Below are positions 5,466 to 7,523 of a DNA stretch of 7,523 nucleotides, piece by piece. Source of the stretch: an uncultured Coprococcus sp. (GTDB lineage Bacteria; Bacillota_A; Clostridia; Lachnospirales; Lachnospiraceae). Each line of letters opens with the position of its first letter. Position 1 is the first letter of the stretch. The DNA lies in the NCBI GenBank assembly GCA_900767685.1, contig CAAGAB010000320.1:1-7523 (forward strand), in the 5' to 3' direction. The notes under the pieces are model-generated. The model did not search any database. It was not told the origin of the DNA and saw nothing but the letters and a program-made list of their open reading frames with translations. The translations under genes and the position numbers were made by a program.

Positions 5466-5474
5466 ATCACCTCC
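5466..5474 (-). promoter_or_regulatory. Ribosome binding site that decides the start of the PrcB-like gene
   Basis: GGAGGTGAT is an uninterrupted match to the 3' end of 16S rRNA. It overlaps the first two in-frame candidates (GTG 5468-5470 and ATG 5465-5467), making them unusable at normal spacing, whereas GTG 5459-5461 sits eight bases after GGAGG. Confidence 0.65.
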
Positions 5475-5481
5475 GATACTA

Positions 5482-5511
5482 TATATATGCCCTCCTTGCT
5501 TTACATATTCC
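5482..5511 (-). promoter_or_regulatory. Candidate sigma-E-like sporulation promoter for the PrcB-like/sipL pair
   Basis: On the minus strand GGAATATG (5504-5511) resembles the sigma-E -35 core (ATATT-like), and CATATATA (5482-5489) partly matches the -10 (CATACAMT, 5 of 8) at a 14-base spacing, which is normal for sigma-E. The transcript would start about 20 bases before the GTG. In C. difficile sipL belongs to the sigma-E regulon, which makes this plausible. The area is AT-rich, so chance similarity is possible, and no good sigma-A promoter was found. Confidence 0.3.
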
Positions 5512-5577
5512 AATATATAATATCTATTCATCGCCGGCAGCTTTCATTCCTCTGCGCCTCCGCCGTCAAATTCCAAC

Positions 5578-5622
5578 AAAAAACAGGTTATCCCATGAAT
5601 GATTCCAACATAGGATAACCTG
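5578..5622 (-). terminator. Intrinsic terminator after the VanZ-RDD gene
   Basis: On the minus strand CAGGTTATCC (5613-5622) pairs perfectly with GGATAACCTG (5584-5593), giving ten base pairs, followed by six T (5578-5583). It separates the VanZ-RDD gene from the PrcB-like/sipL pair. Confidence 0.93.
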
Positions 5623-5651
5623 AATAATTAATAATGATTATTTATTTTTGT

Positions 5652-7139
5652 TTATTTATTCTTGTCCTCATCAGCCCAGAGGTCGAAATTCGGGTCTGTT
5701 ATCTGTTCAGTGTGTGCATCTGTCTCATGAGGCATCTTCATTGTTTTCTCTTTAACCGGAGACCTCTTTGATTTCACACTTCCCGCAAACTCCACTGAAT
5801 CTGAGGATTTGGGCGTTCTTGCCGCCTCCGACGTTTTCTCAAAATCCAACGGTTTTGCTTTTGGGGACGGCTTTGCAGTCTCCGTCCGCTCCGCAGATTT
5901 TCCATTCATCCTCTCCTCAGCCCGACGTACTTCCTCCTCAAACTCAAGCGGATTGGTAAACATCTTTTTGCTCGGTCTTACAAGCCAGCCGTCCGCCGAC
6001 TGAATATATCCGCTTGCATCCTCCGGAGCAGGAGTCATGCCTTTGACTTTTATAGTACTGACAAACGAAGTCTTAAACCACATATCATAATATATTCTCC
6101 TGGTAGACCACACAATGATCGCATTCACCATATAGAATAAGAATATTGCCAAGCCAACCACAGCAGCCACGATCAACTTGTTATCTCTCGATGCCTGAAG
6201 TTCCTTCGCCCCTCTTATGAGATATTCTCCTATAAACAAAGGAAGCACTGCATAATAAAGTGCCACAAATACATTTCTGAAAATCATTCTTATATTTCGG
6301 TGATCTGATGCTGAGATCCTAAGTCTTGCTATGCAACAGCCAAATGTCCGTCCGTTGGTAATAAGCGGGAACACTACATAATACAGTACAAATGCAGCAG
6401 CTATCGCTATAGTGGTCCATTTAGGATATTTGTACATCACATAGAAACATATGCCGCCAAATATCAATGTATCAATACCACACATCACGGTACGCCTGAG
6501 TCCTGACACTCGCAGTCCCTTTGTATATGCTTTGTTATCAATATCATCCCTGGATGGAACCGGCAGCATAAGCCCCAATATGCTCATCAGAACATACCCC
6601 AGTATTCCTCCCACGGTATTCTGGATCAGGTCATCCACATCACATATTCTGTATGAGCCCTGATATATGAAATACAGTCCGGTATACTGTGTAAACTCAA
6701 AAAATGCCGACAAACAGAATGTGAGGAATGTCGTAACAAGAAATTTTTTCTTGAAATAATACTTCATATACATTCCAAACGGCATGGTGAGAAGCACGTT
6801 AAACAGAACTACATACACACACTCCTGCCTGAGAGCTGCAACATATGTTGAGCTGTCATGAATGTTCAGAACCGTCTCCGCTTTGAACTTTTCTATAAAC
6901 TTGAACGGCACAAGATTCAGTTCTCTGCCCGGTCCCACCTCATATCTGTGCGGCAATGGCATGATGACCAGAAAGTATGCGCATAACATATAGAAAAAGA
7001 ATGTGAAGAGTATGAGTGATCTCAGAAAACTGACCGAGCCATATTTGAAGTATTGCACTATGATATATGGCAATGTAAGTATGAGGGCGATCACTGGAAA
7101 TACAAACACTGCAAATTTTATTGCTGTAATATATCCCAT
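5652..7139 (-). CDS. VanZ-RDD two-domain membrane protein with a long charged C-terminal tail
   Basis: This 495-residue protein has three parts. Residues about 10-190 are a VanZ-like domain: several membrane segments, L75-N-L-V-P-F79, F118-x-x-P-F-G122 region, F145-x-E-F-T-Q151 and the hallmark R164-x-x-D167-x-D-D170-L-I-x-N174-x-x-G-x-x-x-G-Y182. Residues about 208-365 are an RDD domain, with R215/R216 and D223 in its first helix, G267 in T-F-G-C-C-I-A-R-L-R-I, and R347-R-I-Y-Y-D352 at its end, the R-D-D set. Residues 370-495 are hydrophilic, rich in K, E, S and P, and probably cytoplasmic. VanZ domains are linked to teicoplanin and lipoglycopeptide resistance, but the biochemical activity of VanZ-RDD fusions is not known to me. 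The ATG at 7137-7139 has AAAGGAGG at 7148-7155. The gene is flanked by terminators on both sides, so it is monocistronic; its own promoter is not clear. Confidence 0.88.
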   Translation of the reverse strand: MGYITAIKFAVFVFPVIALILTLPYIIVQYFKYGSVSFLRSLILFTFFFYMLCAYFLVIMPLPHRYEVGPGRELNLVPFKFIEKFKAETVLNIHDSSTYVAALRQECVYVVLFNVLLTMPFGMYMKYYFKKKFLVTTFLTFCLSAFFEFTQYTGLYFIYQGSYRICDVDDLIQNTVGGILGYVLMSILGLMLPVPSRDDIDNKAYTKGLRVSGLRRTVMCGIDTLIFGGICFYVMYKYPKWTTIAIAAAFVLYYVVFPLITNGRTFGCCIARLRISASDHRNIRMIFRNVFVALYYAVLPLFIGEYLIRGAKELQASRDNKLIVAAVVGLAIFLFYMVNAIIVWSTRRIYYDMWFKTSFVSTIKVKGMTPAPEDASGYIQSADGWLVRPSKKMFTNPLEFEEEVRRAEERMNGKSAERTETAKPSPKAKPLDFEKTSEAARTPKSSDSVEFAGSVKSKRSPVKEKTMKMPHETDAHTEQITDPNFDLWADEDKNK

Positions 7140-7205
7140 CAGGTCAACCTCCTTTCACTAGCTTTCATCAATTAAAATTAAACTTTATTGGATTACCGAA
7201 TATAC

Positions 7206-7247
7206 AAAACAAATCTGCCGCATGACGTCTTAATGGCGCATGCGGCA
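7206..7247 (-). terminator. Intrinsic terminator after aspS
   Basis: On the minus strand TGCCGCATG (7239-7247) pairs perfectly with CATGCGGCA (7216-7224) over a 14-base loop, followed by the T-rich GATTTGTTTT (7206-7215). The T-run is interrupted by G, so termination may be incomplete and allow some read-through into the VanZ-RDD gene. Confidence 0.75.
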
Positions 7248-7286
7248 TCCTTGCTCATTGAATTATCTGTCATAGATTATTAAGCA

Positions 7287-7523
7287 TTACTCTGCATCAT
7301 CAGCTGATTCCTGACCTTCTGTCTCTGGAGCAACCTCGATTCCAAGCTCAGCGAGCTGCTTGTCATCCACGCGGTCAGGCGCATTTGTCATTGGACATGA
7401 TGCATCCTTTACCTTAGGGAATGCGATAACGTCACGGATAGAATCCTGCTTTGCCATGAGCATGACCAGACGATCAAGACCATAGGCAAGTCCTGCGTGA
7501 GGTGGTACTCCATACTTGAACGC
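7287..7523 (-). CDS. aspS: Aspartyl-tRNA synthetase, C-terminal 78 residues (partial, runs off the right edge)
   Basis: The minus-strand frame entering at base 7523 reads [20 protein letters not shown] and continues [29 protein letters not shown] to a TAA at 7287-7289. The Y-G-x-P-P-H-x-G-x-A-x-G-L-D-R block is class II synthetase motif 3 as found in bacterial AspRS, where the arginine contacts [14 protein letters not shown] is the following conserved segment. The product charges tRNA-Asp (or tRNA-Asp and tRNA-Asn in non-discriminating forms, which the visible part cannot tell). The last 20 or so residues are acidic ([12 protein letters not shown]) and look like a lineage-specific extension. 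A terminator follows 40 bases downstream. Confidence 0.94.
   Translation of the reverse strand, partial: AFKYGVPPHAGLAYGLDRLVMLMAKQDSIRDVIAFPKVKDASCPMTNAPDRVDDKQLAELGIEVAPETEGQESADDAE

Noticed and set aside
5490..5497. Second strong Shine-Dalgarno-like AAGGAGGG upstream of the PrcB-like gene
   Set aside because: No start codon follows at a usable distance, only an ATATATA stretch. It is more likely the spacer of the candidate promoter.

Overview
The window looks like ordinary chromosomal DNA of an anaerobic, spore-forming Firmicute, most likely a member of the Lachnospiraceae or a close clostridial relative. Support for this comes from a SAM-I (S-box) riboswitch ahead of metK, BirA-type operators ahead of bioY, strong GGAGG ribosome binding sites, low-to-moderate GC, and a SipL-like spore morphogenesis protein with SPOCS/DUF3794 repeats and a C-terminal LysM domain. 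I cannot name a genus from this alone. I see no insertion sequence, prophage, CRISPR array, tRNA or rRNA.

Layout. Bases 1-70 hold the first 23 codons of metK on the minus strand. Its leader (about 71-330, read right to left) carries a SAM-I riboswitch with an antiterminator and an intrinsic terminator. Diverging from it on the plus strand is a HIT-family nucleotide hydrolase gene (463-879) with its own promoter and a strong terminator. Next come a TraX-family membrane protein (1067-1843) and bioY (2127-2714). Between these two lies the best regulatory region of the window: two BirA-type inverted repeats straddling a consensus sigma-A promoter, followed by a leader hairpin with a short T-run. 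After the bioY terminator sits a small XRE-type regulator (2922-3260), preceded by a perfect 18-bp palindrome.

The plus-strand genes meet a minus-strand block at 3261-3376. This convergent spacer is made of two imperfect tandem repeat copies, the second of which runs over the stop codon of sipL. The minus-strand block, in order of transcription, is: the C-terminal end of aspS (7287-7523, cut by the window edge) with a terminator; a VanZ-RDD two-domain membrane protein (5652-7139) with a terminator; then a small membrane-anchored PrcB-like protein (5012-5461) and sipL (3377-4939), which are probably co-transcribed, perhaps under a sporulation sigma-E-like promoter.

How they fit together. Most genes are separate housekeeping or sporulation units with private promoters and terminators: SAM synthesis under SAM feedback, biotin uptake under biotin feedback, aspartyl-tRNA synthesis, and spore envelope assembly. 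I found no convincing new multi-gene system. The points worth a second look are the bioY control region, the palindrome before the XRE gene, the PrcB-like/sipL pair, the tandem repeat at the sipL end, and the VanZ-RDD fusion with its charged tail.
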